A DNA stretch of 64,000 bases from an uncultured Flavobacteriales bacterium (GTDB lineage Bacteria > Bacteroidota > Bacteroidia > Flavobacteriales > Crocinitomicaceae). Below are positions 8,582 through 16,004 of the stretch, in pieces. The first letter of the stretch is position 1. Each line of letters starts with the position of its first letter. The stretch covers positions 186,001-250,000 of the forward strand of contig CAMLFH010000004.1 of assembly GCA_946479285.1 (NCBI GenBank). Reading direction: 5' to 3'. The position numbers and the translations under genes were made by a program. The notes below the pieces were generated by a model. It ran no database searches. It was not told the origin of the DNA and was given only the letters and a program-made list of their open reading frames with translations.

Positions 8582-9523
8582 ATGGAAAGAGTTAATTCAA
8601 AAATTCTGGTGTTTGGGGAATACGGTGTTTTACATAACGGCATGGCCCTAACTATTCCATTTAGTAAGTTTTCCGGGGGATTGTGTTACCCTGAAAAAGG
8701 CGAAGAAAATGCAATGGCGGTATTATCCAATAAGGGCATTCGTGAATTCTTCAAATATATTTTAGAGAATAACACCGATGAGACATTCAAATTGAATGTG
8801 AATGAGCTCTCCCGTGAATTGGACAAAGGTTTGTTCTTCAGAAGTGATATTCCACAAGGTTTCGGACTGGGAAGTTCCGGTGCATTGGTGGCAGCAATCT
8901 TCCTGCGCTATCTGGAAAAAGCAGGCGATTTCAAAGATGAATTGAAACATTTGACAATGGACCGCATCCAAAGCCTGAAAGACTGTCTAGGAGATTTGGA
9001 AGGACATTTTCACGGAAAAAGTTCAGGGATTGATCCTTTGAGTATTATCATCAATGAACCCTTGTTATTAAAAGCCAATAAAGAAATTGTAAAGGTGGAA
9101 ATTCCTCCTTATGATGAAGCGGGAAAGAACGTCTTGTTTTTATTGAATACCGGAATGGCACGAAATTCAGAGACGTTGATTAAAAAGTTTCACGCGGCCT
9201 ACGAAAAAGAAGAATTTCAGAAGAAACTGGAAACGAAATTAATCAAATATGCGAATGCAGGAATTACTGATTTCCTGAAAGGAGACACTGAAAATTTCTA
9301 CCGGACGCTGGATAAATTAGTGCGTTTTCAACTAGACGAAATGCATTACCTCATTCCGGAAAAATACCAATCTATTGTTAAGCAAGGTTTGGATACGAAG
9401 GAATATTACTTAAAGATTTGCGGAGCCGGTGGCGGCGGATTCATGATTGGATTTACAGAACACTGGGAAGAAACGCAAAAATTATTAAAAGACGAAGAAT
9501 TAGAAGTTTTCTATAGATTTTAA
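8582..9523 (+). CDS. mvk: Mevalonate kinase
   Basis: Phosphorylates mevalonate to mevalonate 5-phosphate. The 313-residue GHMP kinase has KILVFGEYGVLH at the N-terminus, the ATP loop DIPQGFGLGSSGALVAA near 94-110, the mevalonate-kinase-type HGKSSGIDPL near 143-152 (contains the catalytic Asp), and the C-terminal ICGAGGGGFMIGF motif 3. The HGxSSGID segment separates it from the GYDIA kinase upstream. It lies in the same operon, 3 bp after mvaD and 3 bp before the prenyl synthase. Confidence 0.88.
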   Translation: MERVNSKILVFGEYGVLHNGMALTIPFSKFSGGLCYPEKGEENAMAVLSNKGIREFFKYILENNTDETFKLNVNELSRELDKGLFFRSDIPQGFGLGSSGALVAAIFLRYLEKAGDFKDELKHLTMDRIQSLKDCLGDLEGHFHGKSSGIDPLSIIINEPLLLKANKEIVKVEIPPYDEAGKNVLFLLNTGMARNSETLIKKFHAAYEKEEFQKKLETKLIKYANAGITDFLKGDTENFYRTLDKLVRFQLDEMHYLIPEKYQSIVKQGLDTKEYYLKICGAGGGGFMIGFTEHWEETQKLLKDEELEVFYRF

Positions 9524-9526
9524 ATT

Positions 9527-10513
9527 ATGACAACAGCAACTACAATCAAGCAGGAATTAGAAGTCCAAAGACAAGCGATTATTCAATATTTGGAGAAAGA
9601 TGCCTTAGAAGGTTTTCCGGGCAACTTAGCAGATTCCACGTATCATATCATGACCTTGGAAGGAAAGCGTTTGCGTCCGATTATGGTCTTAATGGCTGCC
9701 CAGGGATTTGGTGTAGGCACTGAAGCTGCTATGTCTGCAGCAATTGCAATTGAGGTTTTCCATAATTTCACATTGGTGCATGACGATATCATGGATAAAG
9801 CACTCGTTCGCCGGGGAACAATCACCGTTCATGAAAAATACGGAATTGATAAAGCAATCGTAACCGGAGACGCTATGTTGCCGCATTCTATTGGTTTATT
9901 GATCAAAGGAAACGAAGAAAAGTCTGCAGGTCTATTGAAAAGTTTCCTTAAAATGGCTCAGGAAGTCATGGAAGGACAGCAATACGACATGGAATTTGAA
10001 ACCCAGGAAAGTGTTACTGTAGAAGAATACATGAACATGATTCGCCTGAAAACATCTGTTTTGTTTGGTTGTGCCTGCGAAATTGGTGCGATGCTGGGGA
10101 ATTCTTCTGTGGAAGATCAGCAAAAACTATACGACTTTGGTCTTTACACCGGCCTGGCATTCCAAATTATGGATGATTACCTGGATACTTTCGGGGATGA
10201 TTCATTCGGGAAACGAATTGGAGGTGATATCTTATTGAATAAGAAAACTTATTTATTGATCAATGCTATGCAACATGCAAATGCCGAGCAAAAATCACGT
10301 ATTGAGCAGCTGTTTAATGAGAAAGACGAAGAAGCAAAAATCAGCGGATTCCAGGCTGTTTTCAAAGAAATCGGCGTAGGAAAAATTGCTTTGGATAAAA
10401 TGGAAGAATTGCACGACAAGTCTGTTGAAGCTATTATGTCTTCCGGTCTTTCTGAAGAAGACAAACGAAAAATGATTGAATTGGGTGAAGTAATGCTTCG
10501 CAGAACAACTTGA
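9527..10513 (+). CDS. Short-chain (E)-prenyl diphosphate synthase (FPP/GGPP type)
   Basis: Condenses DMAPP with IPP. The 328 residues have both Asp-rich motifs, DDIMD at 86-90 and DDYLD at 216-220, with the KTYLL lid and the RRG after the first motif. The first motif lacks the two-residue insertion of typical bacterial FPP synthases. Phe lies five residues before it and Thr at -4, compatible with a C15 or C20 product. Squalene synthase in the same operon requires FPP, so farnesyl diphosphate is the likely product here, but chain length cannot be proven from sequence. Confidence 0.88.
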   Translation: MTTATTIKQELEVQRQAIIQYLEKDALEGFPGNLADSTYHIMTLEGKRLRPIMVLMAAQGFGVGTEAAMSAAIAIEVFHNFTLVHDDIMDKALVRRGTITVHEKYGIDKAIVTGDAMLPHSIGLLIKGNEEKSAGLLKSFLKMAQEVMEGQQYDMEFETQESVTVEEYMNMIRLKTSVLFGCACEIGAMLGNSSVEDQQKLYDFGLYTGLAFQIMDDYLDTFGDDSFGKRIGGDILLNKKTYLLINAMQHANAEQKSRIEQLFNEKDEEAKISGFQAVFKEIGVGKIALDKMEELHDKSVEAIMSSGLSEEDKRKMIELGEVMLRRTT

Positions 10514-10519
10514 TAAATC

Positions 10520-12760
10520 ATGAATTTCGATCAAAAGGACCAAACTTATTTTTGGGACACCTGGAAGTTTCATTCAAAAAACGGCCAGCAATACTGGAAC
10601 TTTGAACTTCCGGAGGAATTAAAAGGAATTATTCAGTCGGAATCTGACTGGGATAAACCCGAAGGAAAGGCTTTTTTGGAAGCTTTTGATCGTGCATTTA
10701 TTTTCGACAAACAGGTCAACCCGAATTCCGGTGACCGCGTATTTCGCCACATCCGCAACAAACAGGTCGGTGAACCGAAGATCATTTCATCAGAAGAAAC
10801 ACTTTCTCTCAAAGAAAGAGCGCGAATTACCTTATTGAATGGTTTTTCGTTTTACGAAACCCTGCAGGAACCGGACGGAAACTGGGCCGGTGATTATGGT
10901 GGTCCGCTTTTCCTGATTCCCGGATTGACAATAGCATCTTACGTTACCGGTTCGCCTTTTGAGAAACCGATGCAGGTTTTAATGAAGCGCAATTTGTGGA
11001 ACCACCAAAACGAAGACGGCGGCTGGGGATTACATATCGAAGGACATTCAACGATGTTCGGCACCATCATGCAATACGTGACTTTACGTATTTTGGGTGA
11101 AGATCTTTCCAACCCGGATTTGAAACGCGCACAGGACTGGATTTTGAAAAACGGAGGTGCAGTGCAAATCCCTATGTGGGGTAAGTTTTACCTTTCCGTA
11201 CTCAATGTTTACGAATGGAAAGGAAATGATTCCTTACTTCCCGAATTGTGGAAACTGCCGAAATGGCTTCCCTTCCACCCCAGCAAATACTGGTGCCACA
11301 ACCGCATGCTTTACCTTCCGATGTCATACTGCTTCGGGAATAAAGTAAAAGGACCCGAAACTGAGTTGGTCCACCAATTACGGAAAGAACTCTACACAAC
11401 AGATTACGACACCATCGATTGGAAAAAAGCACGCCGACAGGCATGTGAAATCGATGTTTTTAAACCGGTTAGCAAATGGTATACGCGTTTGAGCCATATT
11501 ATTAACGGATACGAAAAAATCTATTCCAAAAGAATTCGCAAGAGTGCCTTGAAATATGTGGGAGATTACATCGATCACGAGGATCTTCATACACGTTTTA
11601 TCAATATTGGTCCTGTAAACCAGGCCATGAATTCTATTTGTGTCTGGCACAAACACGGCTTAGATTCCGAGCAGTTCCAAAACCACGTAACCCGCTGGAA
11701 CGATTACCTGTGGATTGCTGAGGACGGCGCAAAAATGGGCGGCTACAACGGATCGCAATTGTGGGATACTGCATTTGCCGGTCAGGCCCTTTTGGAAGCC
11801 GATATGGAAAAAGACTTTCCGGAAATGGCCGAGAAAATTTACCATTTCATCGACATCACACAAATTGACCGCGATCCGGTTGATCACGAAAAATATTGCC
11901 GTGACACAACGATCGGCTGCTGGCCATTTTCAACCATTGATCATGCGTGGGCGGTAACCGATTGTACTTCCGAAGGGATGAAAACCGCTTTGCTGTACAA
12001 CAACAAGGAATACATCAACAAGCAAAATGTTATCGGTTTGGAACGACTGAAACCAGCAGTTGACTGGTTGTTATTCATGCAAAACTCAGACGGAGGCTGG
12101 GCTTCTTACGAGAAAAAGCGCGCTCCGCAATGGATCGAAGCATTGAATCCTTCCCTGCTGTTTGAAAACATCATGACGGAAGTGACTTATACCGAATGTT
12201 CTTCTGCCACCATGCAGGGATTGAAGGAATTCTCCGAAAATTACGATTACCGCAAGGAAGATATCAAACGAGCATTGAACCGCGGAAGCAAGTTCATCCA
12301 GTCTAAACAAGATCCGGACGGCTCGTGGTATGGATGTTGGGGCGTTTGTTATACCTACGGAACCTGGTTCGGGATTGAAGGTTTATTGGCTTCCGGTCAT
12401 AAAAACGATTCACCTGAGGTTCAAAAGGCCTGCGACTTCCTGTTGAGCAAACAACGCCCTGACGGAAGCTGGGGAGAATCCTTCGAATCATGTGTGCAGC
12501 ACAAATACGTAGAGCACGAAGACGGGCAAATCATCAATGCGGCCTGGGCATTACTTGCTTTAATGAAAGCAAAACACCCCAATAAAGCAGCGATCGAAAA
12601 AGGAATTGAGTTCATCCTGTCCCGCCAGGAAGCAAACGGGGATTTCCCGCAGGAAGGAATTTCGGGAGTATTTAATGGAAATTGTATGGAAACGTATACT
12701 TCCTATCGAAACGTTTTCCCTTTGTGGGCCGTGGCGAGGTATTACCGGTATTATGCTTAA
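10520..12760 (+). CDS. osc: Oxidosqualene cyclase (lanosterol/cycloartenol synthase family)
   Basis: Cyclises 2,3-oxidosqualene to a sterol or other 3-hydroxytriterpene. The 746 residues contain the oxidosqualene-type catalytic motif TDCTSE with D481, in place of the DxDDTA of squalene-hopene cyclases. The other key positions of human OSC are conserved: WCHNR (His232 equivalent), GWASYEKKR (Tyr503) and TYTECSSA (Cys533). Several QW repeats are visible (QEPDGNW, QNSDGGW, QDPDGSW, QRPDGSW). At product-determining sites it has Y409, H475 and V479, a mixture of cycloartenol- and lanosterol-synthase residues. It is the last enzyme of the operon. The product could be lanosterol, cycloartenol, parkeol or an arborane-type alcohol. 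Confidence 0.93.
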   Translation: MNFDQKDQTYFWDTWKFHSKNGQQYWNFELPEELKGIIQSESDWDKPEGKAFLEAFDRAFIFDKQVNPNSGDRVFRHIRNKQVGEPKIISSEETLSLKERARITLLNGFSFYETLQEPDGNWAGDYGGPLFLIPGLTIASYVTGSPFEKPMQVLMKRNLWNHQNEDGGWGLHIEGHSTMFGTIMQYVTLRILGEDLSNPDLKRAQDWILKNGGAVQIPMWGKFYLSVLNVYEWKGNDSLLPELWKLPKWLPFHPSKYWCHNRMLYLPMSYCFGNKVKGPETELVHQLRKELYTTDYDTIDWKKARRQACEIDVFKPVSKWYTRLSHIINGYEKIYSKRIRKSALKYVGDYIDHEDLHTRFINIGPVNQAMNSICVWHKHGLDSEQFQNHVTRWNDYLWIAEDGAKMGGYNGSQLWDTAFAGQALLEADMEKDFPEMAEKIYHFIDITQIDRDPVDHEKYCRDTTIGCWPFSTIDHAWAVTDCTSEGMKTALLYNNKEYINKQNVIGLERLKPAVDWLLFMQNSDGGWASYEKKRAPQWIEALNPSLLFENIMTEVTYTECSSATMQGLKEFSENYDYRKEDIKRALNRGSKFIQSKQDPDGSWYGCWGVCYTYGTWFGIEGLLASGHKNDSPEVQKACDFLLSKQRPDGSWGESFESCVQHKYVEHEDGQIINAAWALLALMKAKHPNKAAIEKGIEFILSRQEANGDFPQEGISGVFNGNCMETYTSYRNVFPLWAVARYYRYYA

Positions 12761-12817
12761 TAGATTCCTACGAAAGGATAAAAGAATATCATCACAGTTT
12801 TACACCAATAAATTTGT

Positions 12818-13081
12818 ATGATTACTTTAAAAAAGTTGAGCATTTTTAAAGAGTACTTTCATAAAATTGACCATCCTTCCGGTAAGTTTAATAATATTCC
12901 TGAAGGATTATCAGCAAGTGAATGGGATCTAATTACAAAGTTAATTGGTGATTTGGAAACCACCAGATCAAAGCTAATTTCACCTGAATTCAAACATCGG
13001 ATTTTCCAGGAAATAGAAACGAGTTGTGAAAGCAAAGAGGTTGTCGCAGAACTCGAACAAATGTCAATAAAATACCATTAA
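12818..13081 (+). CDS. Small hypothetical protein downstream of the cyclase
   Basis: An 87-residue, Lys/Glu-rich, largely helical reading frame starting 57 bp after the cyclase stop. I recognise no domain. It has no signal peptide or membrane segment. Its codon usage resembles its neighbours and it may be cotranscribed with the sterol operon, but no functional link is visible. Confidence 0.5.
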   Translation: MITLKKLSIFKEYFHKIDHPSGKFNNIPEGLSASEWDLITKLIGDLETTRSKLISPEFKHRIFQEIETSCESKEVVAELEQMSIKYH

Positions 13082-13413
13082 TCAAAAGAATATTGTGTCG
13101 CAGGCTGATACGCTTTTATTTGAATAATCCATTCTTTATGGATTGTTCATATTTGTGAATGCAGTAACCTGTCAAATAATATCTCGGGATCACGAAATGA
13201 AACTCCTCTTTCAAAGAATTTGATTGGAAAATTTATTGGCCTGATTTTATGTCCTTCCCAGATAATTGCTTTTACTTCCGAAATTTTCATAACAAACCCT
13301 AAATTCAATCAGCCCCGAAACCGGAACCAATATTTATGTAATTATTTTCTGGTTGAAAATCTTACATTGGTTTAGTCACGTAAATTATTTGCGGACTAAA
13401 TTTTTGAAAGCAA
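13082..13413. other. Gap between sterol and DNA-repair operons
   Basis: 332 bp with no convincing gene. The only structure seen is a 12-bp stem (13121-13149) just after the small frame at 12818-13081. It should contain the promoter of the repair operon, but I see no clear TAnnTTTG box. Confidence 0.4.
13121..13149 (+). terminator. Hairpin, possible end of the sterol operon transcript
   Basis: TGAATAATCCAT pairs with ATGGATTGTTCA around a 5-nt loop (one G-U pair). It lies 40 bp after the last reading frame of the operon. Only a weak U-rich stretch follows (ATATTTG), so termination efficiency is uncertain. Confidence 0.35.
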
Positions 13414-14406
13414 ATGCTCAAATTCACAGAAAAGGGGATGTATTGCCAGCCGGGAAAGTTTTATATCGATCCCTGGCGGCCGGTAGACAAGGCGCTCATT
13501 ACGCACGGTCACAGTGATCATGCCCGCTGGGGAAGTAAAGCCTATTTGTGCCAGCACGATACCAAACCCATTCTTAAACTTCGTTTGGGCGCGGATACAC
13601 AGGTGGAAAGCGTTTCTTACGGAGAAGTAATTACCATTAATGGCGTGAAGGTGAGTTTTCATCCTGCCGGCCACATTATTGGTTCGGCGCAGATCCGCAT
13701 GGAATACAAAGGCGAGATCTGGGTGGTAACCGGCGATTACAAACTCGCTGACGATTTGATCAGTACTCCTTACGAACTGGTGAAATGCCATCACTTTGTC
13801 ACCGAATCTACTTTCGGACTACCCATCTATAATTTTGATCCGCCTGAAAAAACTTACGCCGAGATCAATGAATGGTGGGCTCAAAATGCTGCTAATGGTT
13901 TGAATACCGTGCTTTTGGGTTACGCATTGGGGAAATCGCAGGCGATATTGCATGGGTTGAAACAAGAAATCGGTCCGATCTGGCTGCATGGCGCAGTCGC
14001 TAATGTCAACCAGGCGCTGGAAGAAGCCGGTTATCATTTTCCGGGAACGCGTATCACGCAGGAAACAGATCGGAAATCGATTCAAGCATCATTGATCATG
14101 GCGCCTCCTTCTGCCCTTGGAACTCCGTGGATTCGGAAACTGGCCCCTTATAAAGTGGCGATGTGCAGCGGCTGGATGGCTTTGCGCGGAGCACGACGAA
14201 GAAAAGGCGTTGATAAAGGATTTGCGCTTTCGGATCACTGCGACTGGAAGCAGCTCAACGAAGCCATTCTTGCCACAGGAGCAGAACACATTTATGTAAC
14301 GCATGGTTATGAATCTGCCTTTTCGCGCTGGGTTCGTGAAGTTCACCAGTTGAATGCCTACGAAGTAAAAACATTGTTTCACGAAGGAGAAGACGAAGAT
14401 TTATGA
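13414..14406 (+). CDS. Ligase-associated DNA exonuclease (metallo-beta-lactamase fold)
   Basis: A 330-residue MBL/beta-CASP-like nuclease of the family always found beside bacterial ATP-dependent ligases. The HxHxDH metal motif HGHSDH lies at 31-36, with further ligands in HPAGHIIGSAQ (about 84-94), TGDYK, TESTFGLP and the SDHCDW/THGYE C-terminal motifs. Family knowledge predicts 3'-end processing before ligation. It is first in a four-gene repair operon; its stop overlaps the ligase start (ATGA at 14403-14406). Confidence 0.88.
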   Translation: MLKFTEKGMYCQPGKFYIDPWRPVDKALITHGHSDHARWGSKAYLCQHDTKPILKLRLGADTQVESVSYGEVITINGVKVSFHPAGHIIGSAQIRMEYKGEIWVVTGDYKLADDLISTPYELVKCHHFVTESTFGLPIYNFDPPEKTYAEINEWWAQNAANGLNTVLLGYALGKSQAILHGLKQEIGPIWLHGAVANVNQALEEAGYHFPGTRITQETDRKSIQASLIMAPPSALGTPWIRKLAPYKVAMCSGWMALRGARRRKGVDKGFALSDHCDWKQLNEAILATGAEHIYVTHGYESAFSRWVREVHQLNAYEVKTLFHEGEDEDL

Positions 14407-16004
14407 GGTTGTTCACGGAATTATTCACCGCAATTGATGAAAGTACCAAGACAAACGTCAAGGTGGCCGCGCTTGTTTCCTATTTCAAACAAGCTTCGGA
14501 AGAAAATATCCTGCATGCCATTGCGCTGATCATGGGAAATAAACCCAAACGACCGGTAAAAACAACGGAGCTGAAAGTATGGGCGGCAGAACTGGCTGGA
14601 ATTCCGAATTGGTTGTTCGATGAATCGTATTATATAGTAGGAGATTTGGGTGAAACGATTGCCTTGCTTCTTCCACCTCCCACACAGCAGCGCGAATTGG
14701 ATTTAAGCACGCTCATCAAAGACTTGCAAAAACTCATTGCTCTTTCCCCCGAAGAACGCAAAGCAGAAATTCTCGACTACTGGAAAGCGCTCTCAGGCAC
14801 AGAACTTTTTGTATTCAATAAATTGATCACCGGCAATTTCCGCATGGGTGTTTCCCGTCAATTGGTTATTAAAGCTTTGTCGCAACATTTGGAATTGGAA
14901 GATACACAGATCGCTCACCAACTTATGGGCAAATGGAAACCGGAGAATGAAACACTCGATTCGCTTTTTGGTCAGGATTCATTGACCGGAAAACACTATC
15001 AGCCCTACCCTTTTTACCTCGCTTATCCGTTGGAAAATTCCCCGGAAAGTTTGGGAGATATCACAGACTGGATACTGGAACGCAAACTGGACGGAATCCG
15101 CGGGCAGATCATTGTTCGAAACGAAGAGCTATTTGTTTGGAGTCGCGGTGAAGATCTGCTGACAGATAAATTCCCGGAGTTTCAGCCTTTGAGAGAATTG
15201 CTTCCGGAAGGAACCGTCATTGATGGAGAGATTATCCCACTGCGCGAAGGAAACTATTTAAGTTTTAACGAAATGCAGACGCGCATTGGGCGCAAGAACC
15301 TGTCGAAGAAGATTTTAGCTGATGTTCCACTCGTCATGGTTTGCTACGACTTACTCGAATGGAAAGGCGAAGATCTGCGTAAGAAACCCATTACCGAAAG
15401 AAGAAAACTCCTGGTGGAATTACTGAAAAACGAAGCTGTGAACGAGGTCCTGAAGTTGTCAGAAGAACTGAACTTTCAACACTGGGAGGAAGCCGGGGAA
15501 TTCCGCAAGAATGCCCGAACGGAACAATGTGAAGGATTGATGTTGAAACGCCGGGACAGCATCTACGAAATTGGTAGGAAACGCGGGAATTGGTGGAAAT
15601 GGAAAACCGAACCCATGACCATCGACGGTGTTTTGATCTATGCACAAAGTGGTCACGGCCGGCGCGCGAATTTGTTTACAGATTATACCTTTGCCGTTTG
15701 GGACGAACAAGGGAACCTGCTTCCTTTCGCCAAAGCTTATTCCGGTTTGACCGATAAAGAAATTGTAACACTCGACAATTGGGTGAAACGCAATACGATC
15801 GAAAAATTCGGCCCGGTGCGGAGCGTGAAACCCTATTACGTTTTCGAAATAGCGTTTGAAGGAATTGCAGCAAGTCCGAGGCATAAATCGGGAATTGCCC
15901 TGCGTTTTCCAAGAATCCTGCGCTGGCGGCAGGACAAACAAGCATCGGAAGCCAATACGATCTCTGATCTAAAAGATTTCCTCAAAACCGATTCCAATGA
16001 GTGA
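14403..16004 (+). CDS. ATP-dependent DNA ligase (bacterial LigC/LigB-like)
   Basis: Seals DNA nicks via an enzyme-adenylate. The 533 residues have an N-terminal helical DNA-binding domain (1-200), the nucleotidyl-transfer Lys in motif I (K228, ERKLDGIRGQ), motif III VIDGEIIP, motif IV EGLMLKRR, motif V WWKWKTEP and an OB-fold C-terminus ending with the conserved SGIALRFPRI segment. It belongs to the stand-alone ligase type linked to an exonuclease and a helicase. It overlaps the exonuclease by 4 nt and the helicase by 8 nt. Confidence 0.93.
   Translation: MRLFTELFTAIDESTKTNVKVAALVSYFKQASEENILHAIALIMGNKPKRPVKTTELKVWAAELAGIPNWLFDESYYIVGDLGETIALLLPPPTQQRELDLSTLIKDLQKLIALSPEERKAEILDYWKALSGTELFVFNKLITGNFRMGVSRQLVIKALSQHLELEDTQIAHQLMGKWKPENETLDSLFGQDSLTGKHYQPYPFYLAYPLENSPESLGDITDWILERKLDGIRGQIIVRNEELFVWSRGEDLLTDKFPEFQPLRELLPEGTVIDGEIIPLREGNYLSFNEMQTRIGRKNLSKKILADVPLVMVCYDLLEWKGEDLRKKPITERRKLLVELLKNEAVNEVLKLSEELNFQHWEEAGEFRKNARTEQCEGLMLKRRDSIYEIGRKRGNWWKWKTEPMTIDGVLIYAQSGHGRRANLFTDYTFAVWDEQGNLLPFAKAYSGLTDKEIVTLDNWVKRNTIEKFGPVRSVKPYYVFEIAFEGIAASPRHKSGIALRFPRILRWRQDKQASEANTISDLKDFLKTDSNE

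Noticed and set aside
10520..12760. The cyclase as a squalene-hopene cyclase
   Set aside because: The catalytic motif is DCTSE with conserved Cys and Tyr positions of oxidosqualene cyclases, not DxDDTA, and squalene epoxidase is in the operon.
15459..15941. A 160-residue minus-strand frame inside the DNA ligase gene
   Set aside because: Antisense shadow of motifs III-V of the ligase; composition is not protein-like.
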